Part shown: in pieces, positions 10,089 to 18,786 of the stretch | Numbering within the stretch: position 1 is the first letter of the stretch | Layout: each line of letters begins with the position of its first letter | NCBI GenBank assembly: GCA_002021875.1 | Contig: CP018627.1 | Coordinates: 11,408,001-11,472,000 of the forward strand | Length of the DNA: 64,000 bases | From: Streptomyces hygroscopicus | GTDB taxonomy: Bacteria > Actinomycetota > Actinomycetes > Streptomycetales > Streptomycetaceae | Direction of reading: 5' to 3' | The notes under the pieces: generated by a model | Database searches by the model: none | What the model was told of the DNA's origin: nothing | What the model saw: only the letters and a program-made list of their open reading frames with translations | Made by a program: the position numbers and the translations under genes

Positions 10089-10106
10089 ACATAGTTCGTA
10101 CTCTTC
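10089..10106 (-). promoter_or_regulatory. Promoter element shared with the 36-38 kb gene
   Basis: The sequence ACATAGTTCGTACTCTTC differs at one base from that at 38501-38518 and lies on the same side of the related gene start. Read on the minus strand it offers TATGT as a possible -10. It is the only other copy I see in the window. Confidence 0.5.
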
Positions 10107-10616
10107 AGGAGGGAATGAGGATCGGGATGGTCCAGCGGCTCGCTGCCGCCACGACGAATGAGTCTGATGTGATCAAAAAGGCGGGGACGGAGCGCAAGGG
10201 TCGTACCCGACCTAGGCGGTGAGGTCGGAGTGCCGGGCGGTCGGGTGTGACGCCTCGCGCAGCACGGGGGCGGAGGTTGTCGAGCCCTACATCACTGTCT
10301 CGCGCGAGCTCGCGTGTCGTGTGTTCGACCAGAGATGACGTCGAGCATCGGTGCCTTTGGGGTCCCGAGGCATGTCGTCACCAACGGATCATTCAAGTCC
10401 TCTGTTCTGTTGTGGGCGATGTTTCTCACTTGCTCGGCACGCCGTGTGGCTCAAGCCTGCTTTAGAGTGCATGCTTCTCGCCGATGCGTCAAGGCATAGA
10501 TCTGATGTATCTGGTGACCGATCTGACGAGCACGTGGATCAGGCCGACGATGATGTGGATGCCGGGATCAACTCCCGGCAGACCGCCGCCATGTGAGACC
10601 AGAACCTGAATGATTG
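10107..10616. other. Gene-free segment
   Basis: About 500 bp with no recognisable protein, RNA or strong hairpin. It separates the decayed fourth family copy from the next IS fragment and is probably old intergenic or eroded DNA. Confidence 0.4.
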
Positions 10617-10725
10617 TCACTCATCTGTGCCGGCATCCGCTGCTGGGCCGACGAGAGATACCAGGGCATCGGCGGCACGGTGCGCGTGCCCTACCGCGGC
10701 CGTTGGGAGCGGCTGTCCGCAGGCG
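10617..10725 (+). pseudogene. IS5-like transposase fragment
   Basis: About 36 codons read ADERYQGIGGTVRVPYRGRW, close to the ADKxYQGAGGTxRVPYRGRW tract of a Streptomyces DDE transposase. The sequence on both sides does not continue the protein. A small scrap of a once longer element. Confidence 0.6.
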
Positions 10726-10871
10726 GTCAGCCCGGTCCGCGCATCGACCGGTTGCGACTACGGGCGGTGCTGTCGTCGAGCGTGCCTCCGGAGGCGGTTT
10801 CTTCTGTTATGAGCAGAGGTGCATCGGGATCGGATTCCGATGGGCAGGGGTTCCCGACTCTGCTTCGTTGG

Positions 10872-11190
10872 TCAGCTCGGCGAGCCGTACAGGACCACCT
10901 CCGCGATGCCCGCGATCGACTGCCCGCCGCCGCCGACGACTTTGGCCCAGGGTTATTCGGTTGGGTTCCGCCCGTGCCACCTGGCGGAACGACGCGGAAC
11001 TCGCGGATGCTCGGCCACCACCGTTCGCCGCCCGACAGTGCGTTCACCCGCACATACCGCGCCTTGGCCGACACCTTGTGGTTGACCGTGCCACGTTTGA
11101 TGGTGTTCGACTCCTTGTCGACCACCTTGGTCCAGTTCGTCGCGTCATCCGACGTGAGGATGGTGTACGTGTAGATTGCCTCGCCGGCGG
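10872..11190 (-). pseudogene. 3' end of a secreted discoidin (F5/8 type C) domain gene, frameshifted
   Basis: The minus strand encodes the second half of a carbohydrate-binding F5/8 type C domain: YTILTSDDATNWTKVV, KARYVRVNALS and IREFRVV (11178-10985). After a frame change it continues as AKVVGGGGQSIAGIAEVVLY and ends GSPS-stop at 10872. The 5' part is absent and is replaced at ~11190 by the recombinase scrap. The lost gene was probably another secreted glycan-active enzyme. Confidence 0.6.
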
Positions 11191-11255
11191 TGGACGAGCG
11201 AGGCCGAACTGCACCTGCTCTGGGCGAGGCTGGACGGCGCCGAGCGACCCGCGGC

Positions 11256-11411
11256 CTCGTGGCCAACCCGGCCTGCGTCGGGGCCTATGCCTACGGCCGG
11301 CGTCCGTCCGGCCGGTGCCTGACCCCGGACGAGAGCGTGCACACCGTCACCGGCACCCGGCCGCGTGAGCAGTGGCCCGTCCTGATCCGCGACCACCGCC
11401 CCGGCTGGATC
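11256..11411 (+). pseudogene. Serine recombinase fragment
   Basis: The frame reads LVANPACVGAYAYGRRPSG and then REQWPVLIRDHRPGWI. This is the NPAYAGAYxYGR...WPVLIRDHHPGYI tract of the recombinase domain in large serine recombinases. Neither the N-terminal catalytic domain nor the zinc-ribbon is present. It marks a past integration event just upstream of the sugar operon. Confidence 0.6.
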
Positions 11412-11691
11412 GTGCCCACCAACTCGACCTGCCCGACCGCGCCGCCCTTGAACAACTCGTCGAGCCGACCAGTCGGGTATCGGGCTGGTCACCGACATGG
11501 GCAGCCTCGACGGCATGGTCGAACGGCTGACCCCGGGACATCCACGTGCTCCGCGTGTGAGTGGAGCGGCGGTGCCCCGCGGCAGTCGCAGTCCACACTG
11601 GCCGTGAGACATGGGTGCGCGAAGCTGCGTGCAGAAGCTAAGTTAAGAGCATCTTTGAGCGTGACGAGTCAGACTTGTGCAGGAGAAACCC

Positions 11692-12564
11692 ATGACCCAT
11701 GTATCCGCGGAGATCGCGAGCCAGCCAGAGTGCTGGCGCCGCGCGCTGGAGCTGAGCCCCAACGACCTGCCCGAACCGGGCGAGCGCGTAGCCGTCATCG
11801 GCTGCGGCACCTCGCTCTACATCGCGCAGGCCTACGCGTCGCTGCGCGAGTCGGCCGGCCTCGGCGAGACCGATGCCTTCGCGGCCTCCGACTTCCCCGC
11901 CGCACGCCGCTACGACCGGGTGCTGGCTATCAGCCGTTCCGGCACCACCACCGAGGTGCTGGCGGCGCTCGAACAGACACGACGGACACCCACGGTCGCT
12001 GTCACCGGCGATCTCGCGACGCCGATCACCACAGCTGCCGGCAGCATCGTCGACCTCGCCTTCGCAGACGAGAAGTCGGTCGTGCAGACCCGCTTTGCGA
12101 CCACGTGCCTGGCGCTGCTGCGCGGACACCTCGGCCTCGCCCCGGCAGACCTGCCCGAGCAGGCGGAGCAGGCGCTCCGCGCACCGCTGCCCGAAGGCAC
12201 CACCACGGCACAGCAGTTCACCTTCCTCGGCACCGGCTGGACGACGGGCATAGCCAACGAGGCAGCACTCAAACTGCGGGAGGCCTCCGGGTCCTGGACC
12301 GAGTCGTACCCGGCCATGGAGTACCGGCACGGCCCGATCAGCGTCACCGGACCCGGCAGCGTGGTGTGGTTCTTCGGCGAGCCGCCTACCGGTCTCCTCG
12401 GCCAGGTCCGCGCCGCCGGTGCCGTCGCCTCGCTCTCCCCGCTGGACCCGCTCGCCGACCTGATCCGCGTCCAGCGGCTCGCGGTGGAGCTGGCCGAGAG
12501 CCGGGGCCTCGACCCCGACCAACCACGCAACCTCACCCGCTCGATCATCCTGACCCGGCCATGA
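11692..12564 (+). CDS. SIS-domain sugar-phosphate deaminase/isomerase (AgaS/GlmS-isomerase type)
   Basis: A 290-aa protein with two SIS (sugar isomerase) domains. The first has GCGTSLYIAQAYAS and AISRSGTTTEV, the phosphosugar-binding loops; the second has ALKLREASGSWTESYPAMEY then RHGPISV, the usual isomerase active-site strand. It is of AgaS type, without the glutaminase domain of GlmS. In this operon it would convert galactosamine-6-phosphate (or glucosamine-6-phosphate) to a ketohexose 6-phosphate with loss of ammonia. The start is at 11692 with AGGAG upstream. It is the first of four overlapping genes. Nothing recognisable lies in 11412-11691 except its leader. Confidence 0.85.
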   Translation: MTHVSAEIASQPECWRRALELSPNDLPEPGERVAVIGCGTSLYIAQAYASLRESAGLGETDAFAASDFPAARRYDRVLAISRSGTTTEVLAALEQTRRTPTVAVTGDLATPITTAAGSIVDLAFADEKSVVQTRFATTCLALLRGHLGLAPADLPEQAEQALRAPLPEGTTTAQQFTFLGTGWTTGIANEAALKLREASGSWTESYPAMEYRHGPISVTGPGSVVWFFGEPPTGLLGQVRAAGAVASLSPLDPLADLIRVQRLAVELAESRGLDPDQPRNLTRSIILTRP

Positions 12565-13529
12565 GCGAGCACATCGCGAGACCGGTCGACCGACTGGTGA
12601 TCGCACTCGATGTCGGCGGCACCCAGATCAAGGGTGGCGTGTTCGCAGGTGACGGCACCACCCTGCACTCCGAGCGATGGCCCACCAGGGCCGAGCGCGG
12701 GCCGAACGCGGTGATCGACACGATCCTCACCTGCGCCGACGAACTAGCCGCCGTCGCCAAGCGCTCGGGCCGGCCTGCGGAAGCGTCAGGCATCGTGGTG
12801 CCTGGCATCGTTGACGAAACATCAGGTACCGCGGTCTACTCCGCCAACCTCGGCTGGCAGGAGGTGCCGGTGCGGCAGCGGCTCGCCAAGCACCTGGGCC
12901 TCCCGGTCGCCTTCGGACACGACGTCCGGGCCGGCGGCCTCGCCGAGGCGCGCCTGGGCGCCGGCCGCGGCTGCGGCGATTTCCTCTTCGTCCCGCTCGG
13001 CACCGGGATCGCCGCTGCCGTCATGGCCGGTGGCCGGGCCCTGTCCGGCGCCCACGGGTCCGCCGGAGAGCTCGGCCACCTGGTGGTGCGCCCCGCGGGC
13101 GAACCCTGTTCCTGCGGCAACCACGGCTGCCTGGAGACCCTCGCCTCCGCCTCCGCCATCGCCCGCCGTTACACCCAGGCGACGGGAGAGCGAGAAGTCA
13201 CCGCCAAGGACGTTCAACGCCGCGCCGAGGCCGGCGAGGCGGATGCCGCCAGGATCTGGGACGAGGGCATCGAGGCACTCGCCGACGGGCTGACCGCCAC
13301 CGTCACCCTCCTCGACCCCGAGCGCATCGTCCTCGGCGGCGGCCTGGCCAAGGCCGGTGAGCCGCTCTTCGCCCCGCTCCGCACCGCGCTGGCCCGGCGG
13401 CTCACCTTCCAGCGGGCGCCGCAGCTGCTCCCCGCCGAACTCGGCCACGAAGCCGGCTGCCTCGGCGCCGCCCTGCTCGCCCAGGACCTCCTGCACAGCC
13501 GGAGCCGTCCGCGAGGCGGTGCCGGATGA
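12561..13529 (+). CDS. ROK-family sugar kinase
   Basis: A 322-aa ROK kinase. The N-terminal ALDVGGTQIKGGVF is the ATP phosphate loop. GELGHLVVRPAGEPCSCGNH contains the catalytic-region Gly-His and leads into the CxCGxxGCxE zinc motif (CSCGNHGCLE), which is complete. It has no DNA-binding domain, so it is an enzyme and not a repressor. It overlaps the SIS gene by 4 bp. The likely role is to phosphorylate an imported amino sugar such as N-acetylgalactosamine at C6; that specificity is inferred from the operon. Confidence 0.88.
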   Translation: MSEHIARPVDRLVIALDVGGTQIKGGVFAGDGTTLHSERWPTRAERGPNAVIDTILTCADELAAVAKRSGRPAEASGIVVPGIVDETSGTAVYSANLGWQEVPVRQRLAKHLGLPVAFGHDVRAGGLAEARLGAGRGCGDFLFVPLGTGIAAAVMAGGRALSGAHGSAGELGHLVVRPAGEPCSCGNHGCLETLASASAIARRYTQATGEREVTAKDVQRRAEAGEADAARIWDEGIEALADGLTATVTLLDPERIVLGGGLAKAGEPLFAPLRTALARRLTFQRAPQLLPAELGHEAGCLGAALLAQDLLHSRSRPRGGAG

Positions 13530-14476
13530 TCCTCGCCGTCACCCTCAACGCCGCCGTCGACGTCACCTACCACCTCGACCAAGTCCACCGGCACGGCAGC
13601 AACCGTGTGCACGAGGTCGCCCAGCGGGCCGGTGGCAAGGGCATTAACGTCGCCCGGGTACTCACTGCGCTCGGCCACGACACCGTCATCACCGGCCTGG
13701 CCGGCGGCGCGAGCGGCGAGGCCGTCCGGACCGACCTGGCGGCATCCGGGCTGCGCGACGAACTGATGGCCATCGAGGGACAGACCCGCCGTACCATCGC
13801 CGTCGTCGAGGACCAGGACGGCGACACCACGATGTACCTGGAGCCAGGACCCACCATCACCCTCGCGGAGTGGTCGCGCTTCCTGGCCCGTTACGAGGAA
13901 CTGCTCTCCGACGCGGCGGCCGTGGTTCTCTCCGGCAGTCTGCCTCTCGGCCTGCCACAGAACGCCTACGGGCTCCTCGTCGCTCTCGCGACTTCACGTC
14001 GAGTACCCGCGATTCTCGATGCCGACGGCGACGCTCTGCGTGCCGGACTCTCCGCAGGGCCGGCTCTGGTCAAACCAAACGCCCACGAACTTGCCACTGC
14101 CACGGCCACGGTCGACCCGCTGGCAGGAGCCCAGGCACTGCGCGCCGCCGGAGCCCACGCCGTGGTCGCCTCACTCGGTCCGGGAGGGCTGCTCGCCACC
14201 ACCCCCGAGGGCAGCTGGCAAGCCCGTCCGCCCGGGAAGGCCCGTGGCAATCCGACCGGCGCGGGCGACTCCGTCGTCGCCGCTCTCGCCGCCGGCCTCG
14301 TGGAAGCCACCTCTTGGCCCGAACGCCTCACTCACGCGGTCGCCCTTTCCGCGGCCACCGTGCTCGCCCCGCTGGCGGGAAGCTTCGACCCCGCCGACTA
14401 CCACCGCCTGCTGCCCCTCGTCCGGGTGGAGTCGCTCAATCCCACGTCCCCTCAAGGAGAGTCATGCCCCTCGTAG
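13526..14476 (+). CDS. PfkB-family hexose-phosphate kinase (1-phosphofructokinase/tagatose-6-phosphate kinase type)
   Basis: The 316-aa protein starts MILAVTLNAAVDVTYHLD, has the N-terminal PfkB glycine motif GGKGINVARVL and the C-terminal catalytic motif PTGAGDSVVAALAAG, where the Asp is the base. This is the FruK/LacC branch of the family. Beside an SIS isomerase and a class II aldolase, tagatose-6-phosphate to tagatose-1,6-bisphosphate is the best guess; fructose-1-phosphate is the alternative. It overlaps the neighbours by 4 and 13 bp. Confidence 0.88.
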   Translation: MILAVTLNAAVDVTYHLDQVHRHGSNRVHEVAQRAGGKGINVARVLTALGHDTVITGLAGGASGEAVRTDLAASGLRDELMAIEGQTRRTIAVVEDQDGDTTMYLEPGPTITLAEWSRFLARYEELLSDAAAVVLSGSLPLGLPQNAYGLLVALATSRRVPAILDADGDALRAGLSAGPALVKPNAHELATATATVDPLAGAQALRAAGAHAVVASLGPGGLLATTPEGSWQARPPGKARGNPTGAGDSVVAALAAGLVEATSWPERLTHAVALSAATVLAPLAGSFDPADYHRLLPLVRVESLNPTSPQGESCPS

Positions 14477-15306
14477 GCATGGGCGACATAGTCGCCCCCG
14501 CGGTCCTCGCCCGCTGCGGCGTCGGCGCCTTCAACGTCATCCAACTCGAGCACGCCGAGGCCATCGTCGAGGGCGCCGAACGCACCGGGGCACCGGTGAT
14601 CCTCCAGATCAGCGAGAACGCCGTCCGCTACCACGGCGCGCTGGCACCGGTCGGCGCGGCCACCCTGGCGGTCGCCCGGGCCGCGATTGTGCCGGTCGCC
14701 GTCCACCTCGACCACGCGACCTCGCCCGAGCTGGTCCGTGAAAGCGTGGAACTCGGCTTCACTTCGGTCATGTTCGACGCCTCCGCGCTCGATTACGCGG
14801 ACAACGTGCGCGCCACCGCCGAAGTCGTCGCCCGATGCCACGCGGAGGGCGTCTGGGTCGAGGCCGAACTCGGCGAGGTGGGCGGCAAGGACGGCGTCCA
14901 CGCACCTGGTGCCCGCACCGACCCGGCCGAGGCCGCCGCCTTCACCGAGAGTACCGGCGTGGACTCGCTGGCGGTGGCCGTTGGCACCTCGCACGCCATG
15001 CTGACCCGTGACGCCGTCCTCGACTTCGAGCTGATAGCCGCCCTCAGCCGGGCTGTTCCGGTGCCGCTGGTGCTGCACGGATCCTCCGGCGTGGCCGACG
15101 AGCACCTGACCGCGGCCGTTGAGTGCGGTATGACCAAGGTCAACATCGCGACCCACCTCAACAATGCGTTCACCGCCGCGGTGCGCGAACGGCTCGCCGC
15201 CGACGTCGAGCTGGTCGACACCCGGCGCTACCTCGGCGCCGGCCGAACCGCCGTGGCCGACGAGGTAGCCCGTCTGCTCGGCGTGCTACGCGGCCGCCGT
15301 CCCTGA
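14464..15306 (+). CDS. Class II fructose/tagatose-bisphosphate aldolase
   Basis: A 280-aa class II aldolase. It shows the zinc and catalytic tract AVHLDHATS (Asp acid/base and zinc His), the loop AELGEVGGKDG, GTSHAM with a second zinc His, and LVLHGSSGV with the third. Length and the LGEVGGKD loop fit the GatY/KbaY tagatose-bisphosphate branch. AAGGAGA stands just before the ATG at 14464. As the last gene it would split the bisphosphate to DHAP and glyceraldehyde-3-phosphate, closing the pathway. Confidence 0.88.
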   Translation: MPLVGMGDIVAPAVLARCGVGAFNVIQLEHAEAIVEGAERTGAPVILQISENAVRYHGALAPVGAATLAVARAAIVPVAVHLDHATSPELVRESVELGFTSVMFDASALDYADNVRATAEVVARCHAEGVWVEAELGEVGGKDGVHAPGARTDPAEAAAFTESTGVDSLAVAVGTSHAMLTRDAVLDFELIAALSRAVPVPLVLHGSSGVADEHLTAAVECGMTKVNIATHLNNAFTAAVRERLAADVELVDTRRYLGAGRTAVADEVARLLGVLRGRRP

Positions 15307-15508
15307 TGCCGGGGCCCGGTACTGGTGCCCGTCCGTCCGTCCGCCGAACCCCAGCGGTCCGCCTCCGCACGGCACCAGCCTCCGCGTTCCGCTGCGCCGG
15401 CCTGTCCGCGTGGGCAAGGCCTCACCGGGCCAACGACCGTTGTGGACAGCCGGCATTGAGCATCTCGACTCCGGTGCGAACCCAAAAATTGAGTACATCG
15501 TTGCGCCA

Positions 15509-15538
15509 TTGACGGCGGAATTGGGTGCCCTCTACGGT
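15509..15538 (+). promoter_or_regulatory. Housekeeping-type promoter of the GH84 gene
   Basis: TTGACG (15509-15514) and TACGGT (15533-15538) are separated by 18 bp, a good Streptomyces vegetative promoter. The predicted leader is ~235 nt. The rest of 15307-15780 shows no gene. Confidence 0.5.
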
Positions 15539-15554
15539 TGATGTCTAGACCACT
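15539..15554. promoter_or_regulatory. DasR-like operator (partial dre match)
   Basis: TGATGTCTAGACCACT matches the GTCTAGACCA core and right half of the DasR consensus (ACTGGTCTAGACCAST), while the left half is poor. It lies right after the -10 box, over the expected transcription start. DasR represses N-acetylglucosamine genes in Streptomyces, and the gene downstream is a hexosaminidase. Its left part also resembles the ATGT-type sites at 38893 and 30749. Confidence 0.45.
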
Positions 15555-15780
15555 GCGGTCCCCCGGGCGGAACTCCTGCCCGCCGGTCGCACTGCTCGCG
15601 CGATCCGCACTGGATGCCTCCACGAGACGCACAGTGATCCGAAGTTCTCGGCAGCAACTGCGAACTCCAAAGCCTGATGGCCGCCCCGACCGTCTGGTGG
15701 CTGCCGGACACCACCCGGCGTCGCAGGCCAGGACAGCACACGCAGCAACAAGCCGGACAGCAGAGCAACGAGGATGATTC

Positions 15781-18495
15781 ATGGAGCAGTCGTACAGTTT
15801 GTCACGCGTCAGACGGATGGTGCTCGCGGCCGGTGCCGCGCTCGCCATAACGGCCGGAGTCGCGTTGCCCGGAATCCGATGGACGGCGCAAGCGGCGGTG
15901 AGCACACCGCAGATCTTCCCCACGCCCCGATCTGTTACCCCACACGCCGGCCATGTCACCGTCACTCCCGTGGTGACGCTGATCGCCGGGACCCCTGCCG
16001 ATCCCTCGGCGATCAGCGTGGCCGAAGCGGCCCTCCGCGCCGCGGGCGCCCGCGACTTCGTCCGCGCCCACCACCCTGTGAAGGGCCAGAACCTCACGGT
16101 GTACGTCGGCGGCCCGGACGAAACCCCCGGGTCTGCGGACGCGCTGGCCGAACTCGGCCTGCCGAGTGTCAGCGGTCTGCCCGCCGAAGGCTATGAACTG
16201 GGCGCCGGACGACAGACGATCGTGCTGGCCGGGGCCGATCACGCGGGAACCTTCTATGCCGCCCAGACCCTCCGCCAGATCGTGCAGCCCAGGGGCCAGG
16301 CTCCCCGGCGCACGTTTGACGGACTCGCCGTGCGGGACTGGCCGTCCACCGCGTTGCGCGGCGTCATCGAGGGCTTCTACGGAACGCCGTGGTCGGATCC
16401 GGCCCGACTGGACCAGCTCGACTACTTCGCGGCCCACAAGATGAACATCTACGTGTACTCACCCAAGGACGACCCCTACCTGCGCTCGCGGTGGCGCGAC
16501 CCGTATCCGGCCGACAAGCTCGCGGCAGTCAAGGGCCTTTCCGACCGGGCCACCGCCGACCACGTCGCGTTCACCTACGCGCTTTCGCCGGGTCTTTCCG
16601 TCTGCTACAGCTCCGACGCGGATGAGAAAGCACTGGTGGCCAAGTTCCAATCGCTGTGGGACGTGGGTGTGCGGTCCTTCGCCGTCCCGCTGGACGACAT
16701 CAGCTACACCGACTGGAACTGCGACGAAGACAAGACGAAGTTCGGCAGCGGTGGCGCCGCGGCCGGGGCTGCGCAGGCCTACCTGCTCAACCGGGTGCAG
16801 CGGGACTTCATCGCGACCCACGCCGGTGCCAAGCCGCTGCAGATGGTGCCGACGGAGTACTACAACACCTCGAACAGTCCCTACAAAGCCGCCATCGCAC
16901 AACAGCTGGACCCCAGCGTTCTGGTGGAGTGGACCGGCGAAGGCGTGATCGCGCAGACCATTACGACCGCCCAGACGGAGAGAGCCGAGCAGGTCTTCGG
17001 GCACAAGATCCTGGTCTGGGACAACTATCCGGTCAACGACTACATGAGCGATCACCTGCTTCTCGCCCCGTACACCGGACGTGAACCGGGCGTGGCCGGG
17101 AAACTCGCAGGTCTCACCGCGAATCCGATGATCCAGCCGTATGCCTCGAGGATCGCGTTGTTCACGGTGGCGGACTACCTCTGGAACGCCGAGGGCTACC
17201 AACCGCAGCGCTCCTGGGCCGCATCCCTCTCGGAACTCGCCGGGGGAGACCGGGCGACCACCGCCGCCCTGAGGGCCTTCGCCGATCTCAACTACACGTC
17301 TCCCCTCCAGAAGGTGCAGGCCCCGGAACTGACCGCAGCGATCAGGCGGTTCTGGGCGGCCTGGCCGACCGACCCGGCCGCGGCCGTGCGGGCCCTGCGT
17401 CCCCGTCTGACAGCCGTCGCCAAGGCCCCCGCCGCGCTCCGTGCGCACCTGCCGCGGAGCGGGCAGGGCTTCCTCACCGACGCCGCGCCGTGGCTGGACT
17501 CCACGGCCGACTGGGGAACGGCCATGGTCACCGCCCTGGACATGCTGAAGCGCCAGCAGGCGGGAGACGCGGCCGGCGCGTGGGCCGACCGGCAGCGGCT
17601 GCCCGGTCTGGTCACGGCGGCCTCCTCACACACCCGCCCCGGCGACTCGCAACGCGTCCTGGTCGGCGACCGGGTGGTGGACGTATTCGTGCAGGATGCC
17701 GAGAACCGGTACGACGCCGCACTGGGCATGGTGCACACCCGCGGCACTGCGATCACGTCCTTGGGTACGAACAGCGGCCACGACCCGGCGAACTACACCG
17801 ACGGCGACCCCGACTCCTTCTACTGGTCGGACGGGCCCCCGGCGGTGGGCGACTACGTCGGCGTGGACCTGGGCACGGTGCGTCCGATCAGTACCGTTGA
17901 CATCCTCATGGCCAATGCCACGAGCGATGAGGACTACATCCACCAGGGGACGCTGGAGTACTCGTCCGACGGTACGACATGGCAGTCGCTGGGGAACTTC
18001 AGCAACACCACCGAGGTGAAGGCGGAGGCCCCGGCGGGTACCACCGCCCGGTACGTGCGACTGCGTACCACCGCGGCGCAGGGGAACTGGGTGGTGGCCC
18101 GGGAATTCACGGTCGGCTCGACGCTGGCGGCGATCACGGTCTCCGGGACCCCGGCTCCTGCGCCGGGCTCTTCGTTGGCAGCCGTGGCGGACGGGGACCC
18201 TGCCACTACCTACCGCGCCGGCGGTCCGCCGGCTGCCGGCGACACACTTGTCCTGCAGCTGCCGTCGGCGAAATCACTGGACTCGGTGCTGGTCCTCCAG
18301 CCCGGCGCCGGCCGCGCCCGGGCCGTGGTACAGATTCAGGACGGCGGTGCGTGGCGGACCATCGGGTCACTGAAAGGTCCGTATACACACCTGTCCGCGC
18401 ACGACGTCACGGCCCACGCGGTGCGCCTGCTGTGGACGGCCGGGAGCCGGGCCCCAGTGATCTCCGAGGTCGTGCCGCGGTACGCCGCTGACTGA
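15781..18495 (+). CDS. Secreted GH84 beta-N-acetylglucosaminidase with F5/8 type C domain
   Basis: A 904-aa secreted enzyme. A signal peptide spans ~1-38. An N-terminal GH20b/GH84-type alpha/beta domain (to ~165) is followed by the GH84 barrel beginning RGVIEGFYGTPWSDPARLDQ. The adjacent catalytic Asp pair is in AVPLDDIS (D305, D306), as needed for substrate-assisted catalysis. An F5/8 type C carbohydrate-binding domain (~640-775) and a further beta domain follow. It would release N-acetylglucosamine, or less often N-acetylgalactosamine, from glycoconjugates outside the cell. The ATG has GAGG upstream. It is transcribed alone, after the amino-sugar operon. Confidence 0.92.
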   Translation: MEQSYSLSRVRRMVLAAGAALAITAGVALPGIRWTAQAAVSTPQIFPTPRSVTPHAGHVTVTPVVTLIAGTPADPSAISVAEAALRAAGARDFVRAHHPVKGQNLTVYVGGPDETPGSADALAELGLPSVSGLPAEGYELGAGRQTIVLAGADHAGTFYAAQTLRQIVQPRGQAPRRTFDGLAVRDWPSTALRGVIEGFYGTPWSDPARLDQLDYFAAHKMNIYVYSPKDDPYLRSRWRDPYPADKLAAVKGLSDRATADHVAFTYALSPGLSVCYSSDADEKALVAKFQSLWDVGVRSFAVPLDDISYTDWNCDEDKTKFGSGGAAAGAAQAYLLNRVQRDFIATHAGAKPLQMVPTEYYNTSNSPYKAAIAQQLDPSVLVEWTGEGVIAQTITTAQTERAEQVFGHKILVWDNYPVNDYMSDHLLLAPYTGREPGVAGKLAGLTANPMIQPYASRIALFTVADYLWNAEGYQPQRSWAASLSELAGGDRATTAALRAFADLNYTSPLQKVQAPELTAAIRRFWAAWPTDPAAAVRALRPRLTAVAKAPAALRAHLPRSGQGFLTDAAPWLDSTADWGTAMVTALDMLKRQQAGDAAGAWADRQRLPGLVTAASSHTRPGDSQRVLVGDRVVDVFVQDAENRYDAALGMVHTRGTAITSLGTNSGHDPANYTDGDPDSFYWSDGPPAVGDYVGVDLGTVRPISTVDILMANATSDEDYIHQGTLEYSSDGTTWQSLGNFSNTTEVKAEAPAGTTARYVRLRTTAAQGNWVVAREFTVGSTLAAITVSGTPAPAPGSSLAAVADGDPATTYRAGGPPAAGDTLVLQLPSAKSLDSVLVLQPGAGRARAVVQIQDGGAWRTIGSLKGPYTHLSAHDVTAHAVRLLWTAGSRAPVISEVVPRYAAD

Positions 18496-18501
18496 TCCGC
18501 C

Positions 18502-18528
18502 GACCGGCCGACCCGTCGGCCGCCGGTC
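18502..18528 (+). terminator. Hairpin after the GH84 gene
   Basis: GACCGGCCGA and TCGGCCGCCGGTC fold around CCCG with small bulges, 7 bp after the GH84 stop. No T-run follows, as usual in Streptomyces. The remaining ~250 bp to the convergent ROK gene show no gene. Confidence 0.4.
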
Positions 18529-18786
18529 CGCAGGTCCGCTGATCCGCCGGTCCCGGCGGTGATGCGGGCGGGCGGACAAGCACGTACTACCTGCTGTGTG
18601 GCGCGGGCGCTCGGAGGGTCGTGGATCGTCCGGGCGATGGCCGTGAAGTCTCCCCGTGATCTTGGACACGACGCTTCCCGGCGCTTTTCACGTCGATGGC
18701 CGATCCCAGCCTCGCGATCACATCCTGGGGTTGTTCCTGTCCGTCGACGCGACGGTTGCCCATGTTCCGAGGCCGAGGCGGCGCCG

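Noticed and set aside
11190..12560. A long N-terminal extension of the ROK kinase frame
   Set aside because: The extension runs through the recombinase scrap and out of frame across the SIS gene. The ROK fold starts just after the ATG at 12561.
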